Source: Gordionus sp. m RMFG-2023 (taxonomy: Eukaryota > Nematomorpha > Gordioida > Chordodea > Parachordodidae). Taken from it: 64,000 bases of DNA. Location: the NCBI RefSeq assembly GCF_954871325.1, contig NC_088775.1:20251561-20315560 (forward strand), in the 5' to 3' direction. The notes below the pieces were generated by a model that searched no databases, was not told the DNA's origin, and saw only the letters and a program-made list of their open reading frames with translations. Position numbers and translations under genes: made by a program. Shown one piece after another: positions 1-11,538 of this stretch (position 1 is the stretch's first letter; every line of letters begins with the position of its first letter).

Positions 1-774
1 ATTGAATTGACTAAACTTTTAATTTTGACGCCTATTTTTTTGATTTTCCTTGTGGTCAAAACAAATTCTTTTAATACAAAATCCTTGCTGATAATAGTAA
101 TGGTTAAAAAAACTTTGATTTTTATAGTAATCCGTCCCAAAATCAGTGGTTATGAACAAGTAATTATTATTTATCATGCTTTTAATCTTAATTTCATCGT
201 ATATCTTTGGAGCTATAGTATTCTTGAGAGTTTTCCTGCTCACAAGTATATCTTTTATATTTTGTTGTTCATATGTGACACCAACATTTATTAACTCTTG
301 GCCTAGCTTGTAAAATCCTTCACTTTCTGTTGCATTTAAAGATCGAAGATCTTTGCAAATAAAATGTAACTGACTTTTCTGTAAAATGCTTAAGCAAAAT
401 TTAGCAAAAAGTCTCGTGATAAAACACCTAAACATAAAAAAAAATAGAACTAACGGAATGATACCGGATGTTGTTTATAAAATGAGGAAGATTTTTTGTT
501 TTCAAAATTATTCTTTTTCAAGAAAATTAAATTAGAAAATATATATTATAATTATAAATTGCAAGTTTATATTTAAAAAAAAACAATTTTAAAAATTAAA
601 ACATCAGTGATTCACGGGAAATTTATGCTCACGCCCGATCATGCCCGGGAAAAATTTTGGGAAGGCCCGTCACGCCCAATCACGCCTTATAATCTAAAAT
701 TTATTTACATTCACGCCGTGACCCACCGTGACAAGATGGGTCATGCGTAATTTCACGGCCCGCGCCCACCTCTA
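1..774 (-). mobile_element. hAT element, hobo/Hermes-like, right-hand part (runs off the window)
   Basis: Minus-strand frame 435-19 resembles the N-terminal half of hobo/Hermes-type transposases: a DLR...GF segment (CKDLRSLNATESEGF), then an SRKT segment, then a TTDFGTDYYKNQSF segment at the position of the family's first catalytic Asp (usually a TTDxWTD motif). The element ends at 774 with CGCGCCCACCTCTA, which is the inverted terminal repeat also found on the complete copy at 8792-11538. Subterminal repeats rich in CACGCCC/GGGCGTG lie at 604-765. The C-terminal half and left end are outside the window. The frame is open here, but a Gly replaces the usual Trp after the catalytic Asp, so activity is doubtful. 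Confidence 0.75.
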
Positions 775-939
775 GTTCATATTAAAATAATCATTGATAT
801 TTATTTGTTATATTTATAAATTAAATATTATTTTATAATGCGCAATTAATAAAAATGAAGGTTTTATCTATGTGTTTTTTATTTTAATTATGAAATAAAT
901 AAAAAAATTTCCCTATAGATAATTCGAATTGAATACAAA

Positions 940-1090
940 AGGAGGTTCGAACCGAACCGATATTTTTATTTTTTGCGAACCAACTCGGAACCTTGAACCG
1001 TTATTTTTATCCAACCTGAATCTGAGCCGATATTCTTTTCGGTTTGGATCCTTGATTTTATTATTATATTCAAAATAAAGTTAATATTGA
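940..1090. repeat. MITE-like repeat, GGTTCGAACCGAACCG family (copy 1)
   Basis: The stretch is studded with GGTTCGAACCGAACCGAT-type words separated by AT-rich sequence (TTTTTGCGAACCAACTCGGAACC, in part). The same layout recurs at about 21925-22085. A second patch of AGTTCGGTTCGG at 1755-1795 in the opposite sense may be the other end of the same element. I saw no clear target duplication. Confidence 0.5.
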
Positions 1091-1104
1091 CTTTAATAAA
1101 ACAT

Positions 1105-1215
1105 TTAACCGTATTTGACCTGTAAAATATCGGTCAATTGACCGAAACGTATTTGACCTGTAAAATATCGGTCAATTGACCGAAACGTATTTGACTGGTC
1201 AAATGCACAACCTTG
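1105..1215. repeat. Fragment of the CAGGGTTG / GGTCAATTGACC element family
   Basis: Two tandem copies of a unit containing CGGTCAATTGACCGAAACG, followed by TTTGACTGGTCAAATGCACAACC. The same words form both ends of the element at 20111-20797, and a one-ended fragment lies at 19317-19372. It is interpreted as a terminal fragment of a non-autonomous hAT-like element. Confidence 0.55.
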
Positions 1216-1379
1216 TCTTAGGATAACCTTAAAATAAAATGTCACAATAAAAAAAAATTAGATATCACTCATCGAATAATAAAACTTTTGGCAACATTTC
1301 TGGTTTTCCTTTAAAACAAAATAATTTTTAGATTTTGAATCTACTACCTCTTTTGCATAATACAGAATTCAAAATTCTT

Positions 1380-1530
1380 TTTATTTTGATAAAGTTCTCT
1401 AAAAAATAAAGATTTCTGATCAAATTTTACCTAAAAATTCCAAATTTTTTTTGTTAGTAATTTTCTGAACATAGAAAATTTTTAAAGATAAAATCACAAA
1501 TTTTTTCTTTTTCAAAAATTTTTTAAAGAT
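1380..1530. repeat. AT-rich repeat family with TTTTACCTAAAAATTCCAAA core
   Basis: The word ATTTTACCTAAAATTCCA and its flanks, including a CATAGAAA block about 60 bases on, recur at 11640-11810 and at 42140-42310. No termini or coding potential were recognised. It lies between MRPS7 exon sequence (ending at 1570) and the left edge of the window. Confidence 0.45.
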
Positions 1531-1569
1531 TTGCAAACTCTAGAATGAATCATAAAATATTTATCAAAC

Positions 1570-1707
1570 TTGATTTTCAGAGGCATCGATTAGTTCCCAG
1601 GCTAATTTATCTTCAAAAAGAATTTTACCGTCTTTATCTCTTGCTGCCTCCAAAATCCATTTTAACGCTCTGAATTGACTATGTTTGGGATTTATAGGAC
1701 AAGGAAC
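1570..1707 (-). CDS. MRPS7: MRPS7 exon encoding the VP...W-I-L-E-A-A-R...L-A-x-E-L segment
   Basis: Forty-six codons open in phase 0 after acceptor TGATATTAG and before donor GTTTGATA. The residues begin VPCPINPKHSQFRALKW and finish WELIDASENQ, matching the penultimate segment of animal uS7m. Reading on past the donor meets a stop within two codons, so a further exon is required; none was found between 1569 and the left edge. Confidence 0.85.
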
Positions 1708-4700
1708 CTAATATCAATAAAATAAGCTAGTTTGGAAACCGGACTAAAAGAGGTGTATAGTTCGGTTCGGAATATTTTTAGAAAAAGTGGTTCGGTTTTT
1801 AGATAGATGCGATTCTAAGGGTTCCATACTCTTGAGTAATTAAACAAATTTCCAAAAAATTTAAACAATATCACACGATATTTTGAATAATATATAAATT
1901 CTAATTTAGCTGCTAGAATCGATTTCGGTTATTCAAAATCATAAGATGGGGTTTGGTTGTTAGAGTTATCCCAGTTACAAAATTTACGGTTTCAAACTCG
2001 AAAAATAAGATATGATGGAATATAAACATAATGACAGTGTACTAGGTCAGCTTAATATTAAATAGCCGGCTATTTCGTATCGGCTAAATAGCCAAAAAAG
2101 AAAAAAACGAAAATTAACAATGCCACCAAATACTTAAAACAAACCAAAATAGGGTGTCCTTGTCCTCTTTCAAATACTTTAGCTATTAAGTAACCAAATT
2201 AAGCCCATCTCCCTTAAAATACTAAAGTTTTTGACTTATTAAAAATCGGGATAAGTATATTAACCCTTTCATGCACAGAAATTTATACAAAAATTCGATT
2301 TTGCTTTTTATTGAAAATAATGAAAATATATAGTAAAAATCTCATAAAATTTCGTTATAATTTTATTTTTAAAAATAAAAAAATATTTAATAAGATATTA
2401 CAAAAATTAAAATGGGACATCTGCTATTCCACTGTGCATATCATATTTATGATTTATTATTCATTATATGTTTTAAAACAATTTCGACTTTAGAGAGGCA
2501 TAACGCCACATCTAAAACTGATCCAGGCGCGTACGCAGGAATTTGGTCTGGTGGGGGGAGAGGGGGGGGGGGGTAAATAAAACTTTTTAAGAAATATTAT
2601 TGTTTTTTAAAAATATCAAGCATACATTTATTAGAACTAATAACTATTTCTAATACACAATTTTAAATTAATGTGAATTATAAAAAAATTATATGTATAA
2701 ACCGTCATATAAAAAACTATAAAATAAATGTGAATTAAAAAATATTAAACGGATATAACTGGCGGTATAGAAAAACTATAAAATAAATGTGAATTATAAA
2801 ATATAAAGTGAATATAACTACTATTTGAACCACTTAAATGACCCAAAATATAAATTTGAATTTTTTGAGCCTTTAAAATTTATATACATAAAAAATTTAA
2901 ATGTTGGAAATAAAAATTAATATACAAAAAATTTCTTAATTGTATTTTGTGTGTTATATATTTACATGTAAAATCCAATCTACGTTGGGATTGAGCTAAT
3001 TTTTCAATTATCTCATCTTGCTTGTCGTCAAATGCCTATGAATATTCAAAAGATCCAAACCTTTCTATCTACTTTCAGAAGTTGTACTTCCTGGTATGTC
3101 TTTCAGAGACCTGCAGGGCCGGCCCCTGGGCCGGACCGTATTTTAATTTTTTAAATATACCCGGGCGGGGACTGAAAATTTTTTTAAAAAAATATCCTGG
3201 CCAGGTTGTATATTTTAAAACAGCCTATATTTGATATTGTTATTATTAGCTATAAAAATCAAAAAAAGATAATTTATTTTAAAAAAATCCGGGCCGGGCC
3301 TGAAAATTTTATTTTAAAAAAAGCCGGGGCGGGCCTGAAATTTTTTTAAAAAAATCCGAACCGGGCCGTAAAAATTTTTAAAAATAAATCTGGGCCGTGC
3401 CCTGCGAATGTTACCTTTGCAGGGCTCTGTTATTCTTTTTAAAAAAGAGAATATTCTCTAGCTAATAAGGCATCATAAGATACTTTATAAAAATCTAACA
3501 AATATTTTTCTTTCTATCACCATCTGAAAAAGGTTGGTAAGGCTTTTGTAGAAGTAATATCTGCAGATTGGTAAGTGCTGCATGATGAATTAAAACTAAA
3601 AACCATTCATTTATTTGGGTTATAAATGTATCTAAGAGAGGGGACATTTGTTTTATAATACTCTTCTACTGATCCTATATTAATGTTTTAACGATGAGCT
3701 TGCCTTGCTGCAAGTCGAAGGAGACAAATATTAAACACGTATAGCTCTGCTTTTGACTCAACAATAATATATAAAATATGAAATTCTTCATTAACATTAG
3801 CCCTAATTTTCTTGAGTTCTAATAAAATGCTCGCCGCTATTCTCATCTTCTTAATATGTCTATGTCATGTTTTTGAAAAGTATTACATATAGTTGTATAA
3901 TTAAATAATACATTCTAATGAGAAAAAAAATTTGGAATAAGCATTGAATCCAATAATTTCTTGCTTCTGAGGAAATATTTCTGTCAGACCATTGTGATAT
4001 TTTGGTAATAGTAAATAATCGGCTCTTCTAACTCCATATAAGCTGTTTACTGCTTGATGGCGAAAACTCTATCTCGTTGGACAAGCTTGCAATTGGACAA
4101 GGAGTTTCAGAAATAATTATTATTTAACTAGAAATTTAAAAATGGTGTATAAATATTACGCCACTAAAAATTTGAAAATAATAAATAAATATCACGCCGG
4201 AAAACTTGAAATCGAAATTAATTGATAAAATAACTTAGTAGATGAATGTGATAAATAAATGTAATTAAATATTTAATATGAGATAGGAATAAATATTAAC
4301 AATAATATTTGAAAAATATATCCGGCAACTGCATTTTTTTGGCTGGTGGGGGGGTACGTATGCGCCTGAACTGAGCATATGCAATCTGAACGATGTTCAT
4401 CAATAGTTGAACAATAAGACTATCTTCTGATTTGTTTTGATATGTAAATGTGAGGAGGCACAATATTATCTTCTGAGGCAGTGGATTTATCAATATAATC
4501 TGAACTAATATCACTTTATAGGATACATTATATATAAAAATAACGAGTTATTATATAAATCAGTGTTGAAGTAATATATGTACAAAATATTACAATAACA
4601 AATTAAATACTTTTAGAAATATTAATTTATAAAATATCCGTTTGGAAAAAATCTTGAAAAACAATGCGAAAAAATAATGTTTTAAGCATATCATTAAAAA

Positions 4701-7700
4701 TGACATAAATACATTTTAAATGTAAAAATTTGAAAAAAAGAAGGATATTAAAAAAAACTATGGCAAATTTTAAATTGGCTACCTTCCTCAGACTTAAACT
4801 ATTATTTGAAAGAATATTGATTCCCTATAATTATTGCAGTTTCTCGTGATGACATTTTTTTTGAGAGAAAAATTCGTTTAGAGATCATTTTTGTCGTTCC
4901 AGAATTCTGATTGAATTTGTAAATCAATTAAATTACCGAGTAGTTAATTTCAGTGGCGTCACTAGGGAGGGGCGAGCAGGGGCTCGAGCCCCCTGAAAAA
5001 TTGAATAAAGCAAAAAAATTTTTTATATTACTCCTTAATATCCCTTGAACTAAAAATAAATTTATTTGATCGCCCCCTGAACGATTTCTTTTATAATTCT
5101 ATTAAGTAATATATAGATTTAATTTTATTATTTAAAAATTAATAAGAATACCTAAATATTTATCAAATAAATACTATTTATTTTCACTATGTCAGCTTGC
5201 AATCAAATTCTGTATTAAAAATAGAATTTTAATATCACTCACCAAATATTAATTTAGCATTAACAGTTGAATTTGACTTATATTATTTAAATTATTATAT
5301 AACCCTAATTAAATATATATAACAATTTATTGACAATTAACAAATTTAATATTATAATTAACCGAGTTCAAAATCACTAATCAACTATTATATATAATTG
5401 GTTATAAAATATTAGGTAAAATGCCACTTTTACAGACGTATTTGACAGTTATAATATATTACAGTTAATATTTTAATAAATTTTACAAATAAACGCTTTT
5501 GATAATAAATATAAGTATCAATTTACTTTTAATTCAATAACGCCATCTATTTATTTAAAAATATTATTAAAAATTAAATATCTTAAAAATCTGCAAAGTT
5601 AGGTTCGGCCCATACCCGGCCCAAACGGGCCCGGGCCTAGTATTTTAAAAAAAAATTCGGCCCAGGTCGGGTCTTGGAAATTTTTTTAAATATATGTAAA
5701 TTTATCAATTTTATATTGAATTTTTTATGTAAAATAAAAATATTTGATTTTATATATTGAAATTTGAGTAATTATAAAAATTAATTTCTTAGGCCCGATG
5801 CAGATCACTAAAATATCTTATTATTCACCCCACAATGGATGTAATAAATTAGCTATCTTTTCTTCTCTTTTTTACGTGTTTTTAGGAAAGCTATATTTTA
5901 TTTGAAAAACAGTTTTGAGTTAATTTTTAATACGAATATATTTTTTATAATATTACAAACTACTATTATTTTAAGATATAATAATATACCAACTAGAAAT
6001 GGTGCGACAATAATATATAACATATTAATTGCTTTCATCATATCACTCTGGTTCTTATTTTATAGTTACGAAATGTTTCATTTATAATATGGCATAATTG
6101 CTGTGTAGATAACTTAAGGCTTCTATATGTTTGCATTATTTCTTCTAAAGATTTTTAGTGTTTTCAATTTATCTAACATAATAAATTCTTATATGAGTTA
6201 ACATCGTAAGTGTCATAGCTATGACTGCAAATTAATCAGTATCTGTTATTTGTGTTGCTATGTAAGTTAAGGTTTTTACTAACAGCTGCCGAGAGCATAT
6301 GATTGCATATTTCAGTTAGTGTAATGGTTTATATATCATTAAAAATGGATAATAATCTTATGGAAATTTAATATCTCACAATAATTTTCTCGATTACTTA
6401 TCTATCTTCCATCATGTCATCTAAGTGGAAGCTCTAGCCATAATATAGTTTTATGATTTAGATTGGTCGTTTATATTCTCTTCTTCAATAATTGTTGATT
6501 TTGCTAGGCCTATAAATTTTTCCTTATTATTCCATTCTATAAAACATTGTCTAAAATGGTAACAGAGTTATATTAGTTTAATGACCTTTTGTCAATGTAA
6601 TTTGCTAAGAATTATATTATATAATGTGGTTTTTAAAAACCATTATTATTTGAGGCATATGTTTTTTTATCACTTGTAATTCTTTAGACGCAAAATTTTT
6701 TATATCAGCAATCAAAAATATTTTATATTGTAATAAATAGATTTTGTATTAAAAAATATTATTTTTAGAAATGTCTTATATTGTTTAATTAATTATATGC
6801 GAGTTTATTTTATATCCATAATATAATAAACGACAAAATATGAAATTCAGAATAATTGTTCGGAGTTAGCAAATTTAAAATAATAGCCGAAGGCCAGGCA
6901 AATTGGGGGGCATGGGGGGCGAAGCCCCCATAATTTTTTTTTTTAGTTGAGCCCCCTGAGATTGTAAGACGCACTTGGTTAATTTGTTGTTATGATTAGA
7001 AAAAAATCGCATGTTGTTAATAACAGTTTTTTGCTTAATCCAAGTGACTCCTATTTCATGTCAATAAAAAATCTTGATTTCCTAGATTTTTATAGCACAT
7101 GTAATGCAAATTAATTAATGGTTTAAATATAAAGGGTGAATATCGTTTATCAAACTGATAAAAAAAATAAGGAAGCAAAATTTAAACAAATAATATTCTA
7201 ACTTGGTAGGTAGTTCCCCCTCGTTTAACATTCATTAACCACATCAAAGGTGCAGCATTTTTTACCGCTAAATGAAAAATTTTAAGAGGATTGGTTTCAA
7301 TGACTTCGGAATCACTATCTTTATTTTTATCTTCTAATTGAGCTAAATACAATTCACGTATTTGTTTCCATTTTATCGCTTGAAAGGCCTAAAGAAAATT
7401 CAAATATTTATAGTAAAATCATAAGTATACCTTGGCCATCAAATTTTTAGCTAATTTTTTATCAGCTTCCATCATTACCATATTTGTAAATTTACTAATT
7501 TATTAAGATTATGATATAATATAACTGTATTTAATAAAAACTTAAGTAAAGGGTCATCGAAAGTAAAGCTCATTAAATCGTTCTTTAAAGCCTTAATTGG
7601 CCTATAATTTAAATCTGTTGTGGACTCAATAATATCATTAATTTGATCGAGGCTAGTAGTTGGTTCGGCATAATTGGTGGAATAAACTGTATTTCTATAA

Positions 7701-7730
7701 CATATCAATTGGGGTAATCTTGAAAAATTT
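1570..7730 (-). CDS. MRPS7: Mitochondrial small-subunit ribosomal protein uS7m (MRPS7), four internal exons; 5' and 3' ends not found
   Basis: Binds the 3' major domain of small-subunit mitochondrial rRNA in the mitoribosome. Exons on the minus strand: 7730-7542, 7494-7431, 7388-7203, 1707-1570. Every boundary is AG/GT and the phases agree (1+188, 1+63, 186 and 138 bases). The translation aligns in order with animal uS7m: FDDPLLNKFTNMVMMEADKK, then a LAKNLMAK helix, AFQAIKWKQI, NPLKIFHLAVKNAAP, KRGGTTYQ joined to VPCPINPK, ALKWILEAARDK and LAWELIDASENQ. That is about 192 residues against 242 in the human protein. Missing are the mitochondrial targeting N-terminus and the final roughly 30 residues (family pattern: K-rich, then EANRAxAHYRW). 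The intron between the third and fourth of these exons is about 5.5 kb and full of transposons. Identification is strong; completeness and activity are not shown. Confidence 0.88.
2041..2205. repeat. MITE-like repeat, GTCGGCTTAAT family (copy E1), in MRPS7 intron
   Basis: Begins near AGGTCAGCTTAATATT and ends near CCAAATTAAGCCCATC. The inner part (TATCGGCTAAATAGCCAAAA, then CCACCAAATACTTAAAA) matches the copy at 7888-8352, and a more decayed copy is at 14394-14580. Confidence 0.55.
2524..4368 (-). mobile_element. Degenerate hAT element, ZMYM1-like transposase, with 8-bp target duplication
   Basis: Ends are CAGGCGCGTACG at the left and CGTATGCGCCTG at the right, flanked by AACTGATC (2516-2523) and AACTGAGC (4369-4376), a 7/8 match. 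The minus strand around 3840-3600 still encodes words of the ZMYM1/TTF-type hAT family: a KMRIAASILLEL helix, EEFHILYIIVESKAELYVF, then SVEEYYKTNV. Several frame breaks and stops lie in between, so it is a relic. G-rich runs sit just inside both ends. A GGCC-rich MITE is inserted at 3104-3429. The whole element lies in the large MRPS7 intron. Confidence 0.7.
3104..3429. repeat. GGCCCGGGCC-rich MITE (family C, copy 1) nested in the hAT at 2524-4368
   Basis: Starts CAGAGACCTGCAGGG and ends CTTTGCAGGGCTCTG, an imperfect terminal inverted repeat. Inside are repeated GGGCCGG/CCGGGCC words separated by runs of T and A. The same type occurs at 30383-30617, and a truncated copy at 21420-21512. No matching target duplication was seen. 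Confidence 0.6.
4369..5583. other. MRPS7 intron sequence, no gene; one end of a GTGGCGTCACTAGG-type element
   Basis: Mostly AT-rich sequence with no recognisable coding. At 4953-5000 lies CAGTGGCGTCACTAGG followed by GGGGCTCGAGCCCC, which looks like one terminus of a hAT-like element related to the short one at 62456-62832. I could not find its partner end with confidence. Confidence 0.4.
5584..5810. repeat. MITE family B, copy 1, with perfect 8-bp target duplication
   Basis: Left end TAAAAATCTGCAAAG, right end GATGCAGATCACTA. It is flanked on both sides by AAATATCT (5576-5583 and 5811-5818). Inside are CGGCCC/GGGCCC words near the left end. It is shorter than the other family members (about 350 bp) and apparently lacks part of the right GC-rich arm. 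Confidence 0.75.
5811..7202. other. MRPS7 intron sequence without recognised genes
   Basis: AT-rich sequence. A short open frame at 5902-6087 on the plus strand has no recognisable features. At 6895-6955 there is a G-run/C-run block (GGGGGGCGAAGCCCCC) of the kind seen at the ends of the GTGGCGTAGC elements, but no paired end was found. Confidence 0.4.
7203..7730 (-). CDS. MRPS7: MRPS7 three clustered exons with two very short introns
   Basis: Exons 7730-7542, 7494-7431 and 7388-7203 are separated by introns of only 47 and 42 bases (7495-7541 and 7389-7430), in sharp contrast to the next intron of about 5.5 kb. The first exon starts one base into a codon after acceptor TTATTTTAG and reads FSRLPQLICYRNTVYS. 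An upstream exon supplying the start codon and targeting peptide is therefore needed and was not identified between 7731 and 22820. Confidence 0.83.
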
Positions 7731-7887
7731 CTAAAATAAAATAATTAGGAACATGTGTATTGTGTAGGCATATTATGAGCATTTATATATAACTCGGGAA
7801 TAAAATAAATTCTTTTGTTTTATATATTTTTTATTTCAAAATTTGTCTCGATTTTGCTATAAAAATTTTAATATAAGCTTTAAGGTT

Positions 7888-8352
7888 AAGTCCTAGAGTC
7901 GGCTTAATACTTAAGCCGGATATTTAGCCGTATTTTAAGTATCGGCTAAATTGCCAAAAGAAGCTATAGAAAAATGTTTTAAAAAACAAAAAATAGGGAA
8001 TATAATTTGAAAAATAACAGCCACCAAATACTTAAAATAAACCAAATTAGGGTATCCTCGATCAAATTCTCTTTGCCTATACTAAAAATTAATGTTGTTA
8101 AACGGCTCGTTTTGAGCCGATTTTTAAAAACGGCTAACTCAATATTTTATCCAGAAGAATATTACGCAAGCCTGAAAATTTTGCTCATAGAAGGAACAAA
8201 AGTATAGACATATATTATCGAAATCTCGAGGCTTAGTCGATATTTATCTGGCTAAAATATTGTGTTAGCCGTTTTAAAAAATCGGCTCAAAACGAGCCGT
8301 TTAACAACACTACTAAAAATAAATAAATATCCAAATTAAGCCGATCTATGAC
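7888..8352. repeat. MITE family E (copy E2), interrupted by a family A MITE
   Basis: Left end TAGAGTCGGCTTAATACTT and right end ATTAAGCCGATCTATGA form an imperfect inverted repeat. The inner segment (GTATCGGCTAAATTGCCAAAA, in part) matches 2041-2205. A 223-bp family A element splits it at 8090-8312, so family E was present first. Confidence 0.6.
8090..8312. repeat. MITE family A, copy 1, nested in family E, perfect 8-bp target duplication
   Basis: Ends TAATGTTGTTAAACGG and CCGTTTAACAACACTA. Long inverted arms contain CGGCTCGTTTTGAGCCG and AAAAACGGCTAAC. The flanking duplication is CTAAAAAT (8082-8089 and 8313-8320), which fits the hAT pattern nTnnnnAn. Other copies are at 14638-14807, 51093-51310, 56944-57165 and 58897-59107. 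Confidence 0.85.
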
Positions 8353-8783
8353 ACGGCCATAATGTTTCTTCTTTTCTTTACAAAATAAAAATATAATGAT
8401 ATCACAAATTTCGTTATTTTGAATAATCGCGCTATATTTTGCAAATCATTTCAAAAGAAATAGAAAACATGAGCAGCAAATGAATATTAAAGGTTTCATT
8501 ATATGATTTTCCAACCGGTTCGTCATTCGATAATGATTCATTTTTAAAAATATGAATAACAAAATTATTGATTCGAAAAATCAAATTGAATATGAATAAG
8601 GAAAAAATATTATTCGTCGAATAACTTTTTATCAATTACTCGATAGAATCATTTGAAATTATTAGTATAATTTGAAATTTTTAGTATTATTCAAAATTTA
8701 TCGTAAATATTCGACATTAATTGTAGACATTCGAAACTATAAATATTAAAACTTTTTCATAAATATTTTAAATTATTTACATA
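8353..8783. other. Gene-free AT-rich sequence left of the hAT element, with TTCGAATA-type words
   Basis: Contains scattered TATTCG / CGAATA words (8590-8760). Similar words (AATATTCGACGAATCAAATCG and several CGAATAATATAATTG units) lie at 11825-11970, just right of the hAT element. The hAT at 8792-11538 may therefore have landed inside an older repeat. No coding potential was seen. Confidence 0.35.
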
Positions 8784-8791
8784 TTCCTTAC

Positions 8792-11538
8792 TAGAGGTGG
8801 GCGCGTGTCTAATTTTATTTTCACGGCCCGCCCGCTCACGGTGACATTAAAAAGATTTATGCCCATTCACGTTCAACACTAAAAAATTTTAGACCCGCCC
8901 GCTCACGAAAGACAATATTTCAACTCACGCCCGTCATGCCCGAAAATTCACGGTGTTTTTAAATTTTTCAAAACTTATTGCTATAATTTTAAACATATTT
9001 GAATTAATTCTATTTATTTCTTTAATTCCATAATCCATATTAATAACAAAAAATAAATACAATTTATAAATCGAAATTTTTATTTAGAAAAAGAAGAATG
9101 TCAATGTTTTTTTATTTCAATTGTGTACGCCTTTCCTCTAATACGCGATTGGCTACAGAAAATAATCTTTGAATAGAAGCCGAACTTGCCGGGGCTGACA
9201 ATATTTTACTCGCTAATTTTCTCAAAAAAAGGAAATGAATTTTCCTGCTTCCAAAACTTCAAAATATTGTCATTGTTATTTGTTTTATGAGCGATGAATC
9301 TTTCAAGATCATCCTCACAGCTTTCAATGGAAGATGTTGATGCTTTATCAGAATCATCTAGAAATTCTTCAAATGTTTCATTAGAATATACGGTTTTTTA
9401 TGATTGTAGGATGAATTAGGAAATCATAAATGATAGTTGGCATTGGCTTATGCATATGATCTAATTTTACATCATTTAACATTTTTAAGGTTGTTTTATA
9501 TATCTCTCTTCCTTTTCTTCTTCTATTAAAAACTTAAGGCTTTTGAAATTCGGATCTAGAATTAAGCCTACTTTATGTAGTGGCTGCATAATAAATCTTT
9601 CTTTTAAAAGAAATCTTATCCTGTTTTTTAAGGTTTTGATTATTATTGTATCACCTTCAGAAGGTTGGCAAAATTTTATATTTATAAATTCTACTCCTTC
9701 ACTACTCATGCATAACATAAAGCATTTGTTAAAATTAATAAAAAGTAAAAACTTAAATGACTGTTGCAAAGATATTAAAATTTATGATTTAAATGCGAAG
9801 AATTACATTATCATAGTAAAATAATATATATAATAATAACAAACTTGAATGTAGATCAACATACACATGTAAATAAGCTTGAGAAATTTGATTTGAACAT
9901 ATAAATTGTTATAATAATTAAAATATTATTCTTTGTATTTGTATTAAATAGTGGTTTATATAAATTTGAATAGTTACGGAAAAGAGTTTTTTTATATCGT
10001 TAAATATTAAAATTTGAATAAATGTTAGTAGTATAAAAAATATAGCGATAAAAAGATGTAATAACAAGAAAAAAGAAATTGTTGTAAATTTTAATTTTGC
10101 TTTTTTATTTTTGTTATGATTTTAATTACCATTAATATTACTTAATAAAGTATTAGTAGTTAATTTATTTATGCTATTTATTTGTATTCTCTAAATTCTC
10201 AACTACAACATTTGTTGCCGAAACCCGTATGTACTATAATGCGCCTATACCTTCAGTCTATAACTCTGAAAAGAAATACTAAATAAAGGGGGAAGGGGAT
10301 GTATGAAATGACCATCGACACGATAAAGAATGAGAGCAAAGAAACAATGGTATCAATATCCATACAAATGGTCGTAGTTCGAAAAAGTATAGAATTAGTC
10401 TGTTTAGTTTCAAGAGATCGTGATAATTAAATAGAATTAGTCACAAGAGATCGTTATACGTACAAGTGATCTATGTAGCTAAAAGAAATTCGTTATCTTT
10501 ATTAAAGATATACGTTTAATGGTGAATTAATTTGATAATATTTAGCAAAATATTAGGTTATTGATTAACCAAAATCTTCATAAAGAGAAACGGCTTTCAT
10601 CATTAGAAAATTCATGCCGAAATCGAGCTCGTTTAGAGATCGGTTTATTTGGGATCATTTAAGATACAAGAAATCGTTATCGTATAAGAGATCTTTATTA
10701 CAAGAAATGATTATTGTTACAAGAGATTGGTATCAGTAGGATCATGACAACAGGTAGTATCGTTACAAAAGAGCGTTATCGTTATAAGGAATATTTATCG
10801 TAGACATGATGAGACAAAAGAGATGCTTTCGCGAAATATGGGATAACTCAATATTCAAACTGTAATCGGACTCGAACGGTTTTTAGAAATAAGAATACAA
10901 GCAAAAGACAGCTGTAGTTATAAATTAGAATAAATTAAAGATTAAAAAGAATAGATTTGGTGGAGATACAAGATGAGGTCGAAATCGAAAGATAATTGTT
11001 CATTGGCAGAAGGGTGGATCCAACGTAAGAGGAAGGGTGTTATAATAATTAGAATATTATTATTTGTATTAAATGGTGGTTTATATAAATATGAATAGTT
11101 ACGGAAAATAGTTTTTTTATATATAAAGTTAAATATTAAAATTTGAATAAATGTTAGTAGTATAAATATAGCGGCAAAAAGATATAATATCAAGAAGAAA
11201 GAAATTGTTGTAAATTTTTATTTTGTTATAATTCATTTAATTACCATTAATAATAAAGTATTAGTAGTTAATTTATTTATGCTATTTATTTGTATTCTCT
11301 AAATGTTTAACAAAATTTAGTAAAAAATATCGTGGCAAAACACCTAATCATAAAAAGAAAGTAGAACTAGCGGCATGATACCGGATGTTGTTTATAAAAT
11401 GCGGAAGATTTTTTGTTTTCAAAAATTATTATTTTTTAAAAAGAACTAAATTATAATTTAAAATTTATTCACACTCACGCCATGACCCACTGTGACACGA
11501 TGGGTTACGCATAGATTCATGGCCCGCGCCCACCTCTA
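8792..11538 (-). mobile_element. hAT element, hobo/Hermes-like, both ends and perfect 8-bp target duplication
   Basis: Ends are TAGAGGTGGGCGCG and CGCGCCCACCTCTA, flanked by TTCCTTAC on both sides (8784-8791 and 11539-11546), which fits the hAT pattern nTnnnnAn. Subterminal CCCGCTCACG/CACGCCC repeats occur at both ends. The transposase is on the minus strand: 9769-9485 encodes a HKVGLILDPNFKSLKFL-type segment, and 9260-9110 still spells the dimerisation region (ILSAPASSASIQRLFSVANR), but frames are broken. The N-terminal half present in the copy at 1-774 is largely missing, apparently lost around an LTR insertion at 9907-11304. It is a dead copy with clear borders. Confidence 0.85.
9907..11304. 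mobile_element. Non-autonomous LTR retrotransposon fossil nested in the hAT element
   Basis: Two direct repeats of about 270-290 bp, each starting TGTTATAATAATT (9907 and 11038), flank an internal region of about 0.8 kb. A primer-binding-like GCCGAAACCCG follows the left repeat at about 10215, and a purine tract (AAGAGGAAGGG) directly precedes the right one. There is no gag or pol. The interior instead carries many degenerate ACAAGAGATCGTTATCG-like units. The LTRs differ at a number of sites, so the insertion is not recent. The exact outer borders are uncertain by a few bases. Family: small LTR element of Ty3-like type by its primer site; inferred. Confidence 0.6.

Noticed and set aside
1235-1300. 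Possible last exon of MRPS7 after acceptor TTGTTTTAAAG
   Set aside because: The frame reads KPEMLPKVLLFDE then stops; it has no likeness to the uS7 C-terminus (EANRAxAHYRW), so it was not added to the model.
3022-3234. Open plus-strand frame with Gly/Pro-rich stretch
   Set aside because: It runs into a GGCC-rich MITE, and the Gly/Pro run is the translation of GGCCGG words.
8090-8312. CRISPR-like or terminator hairpin reading of the long inverted arms
   Set aside because: The 8-bp target duplication, recurrence at four other sites and eukaryotic context identify it as a MITE.
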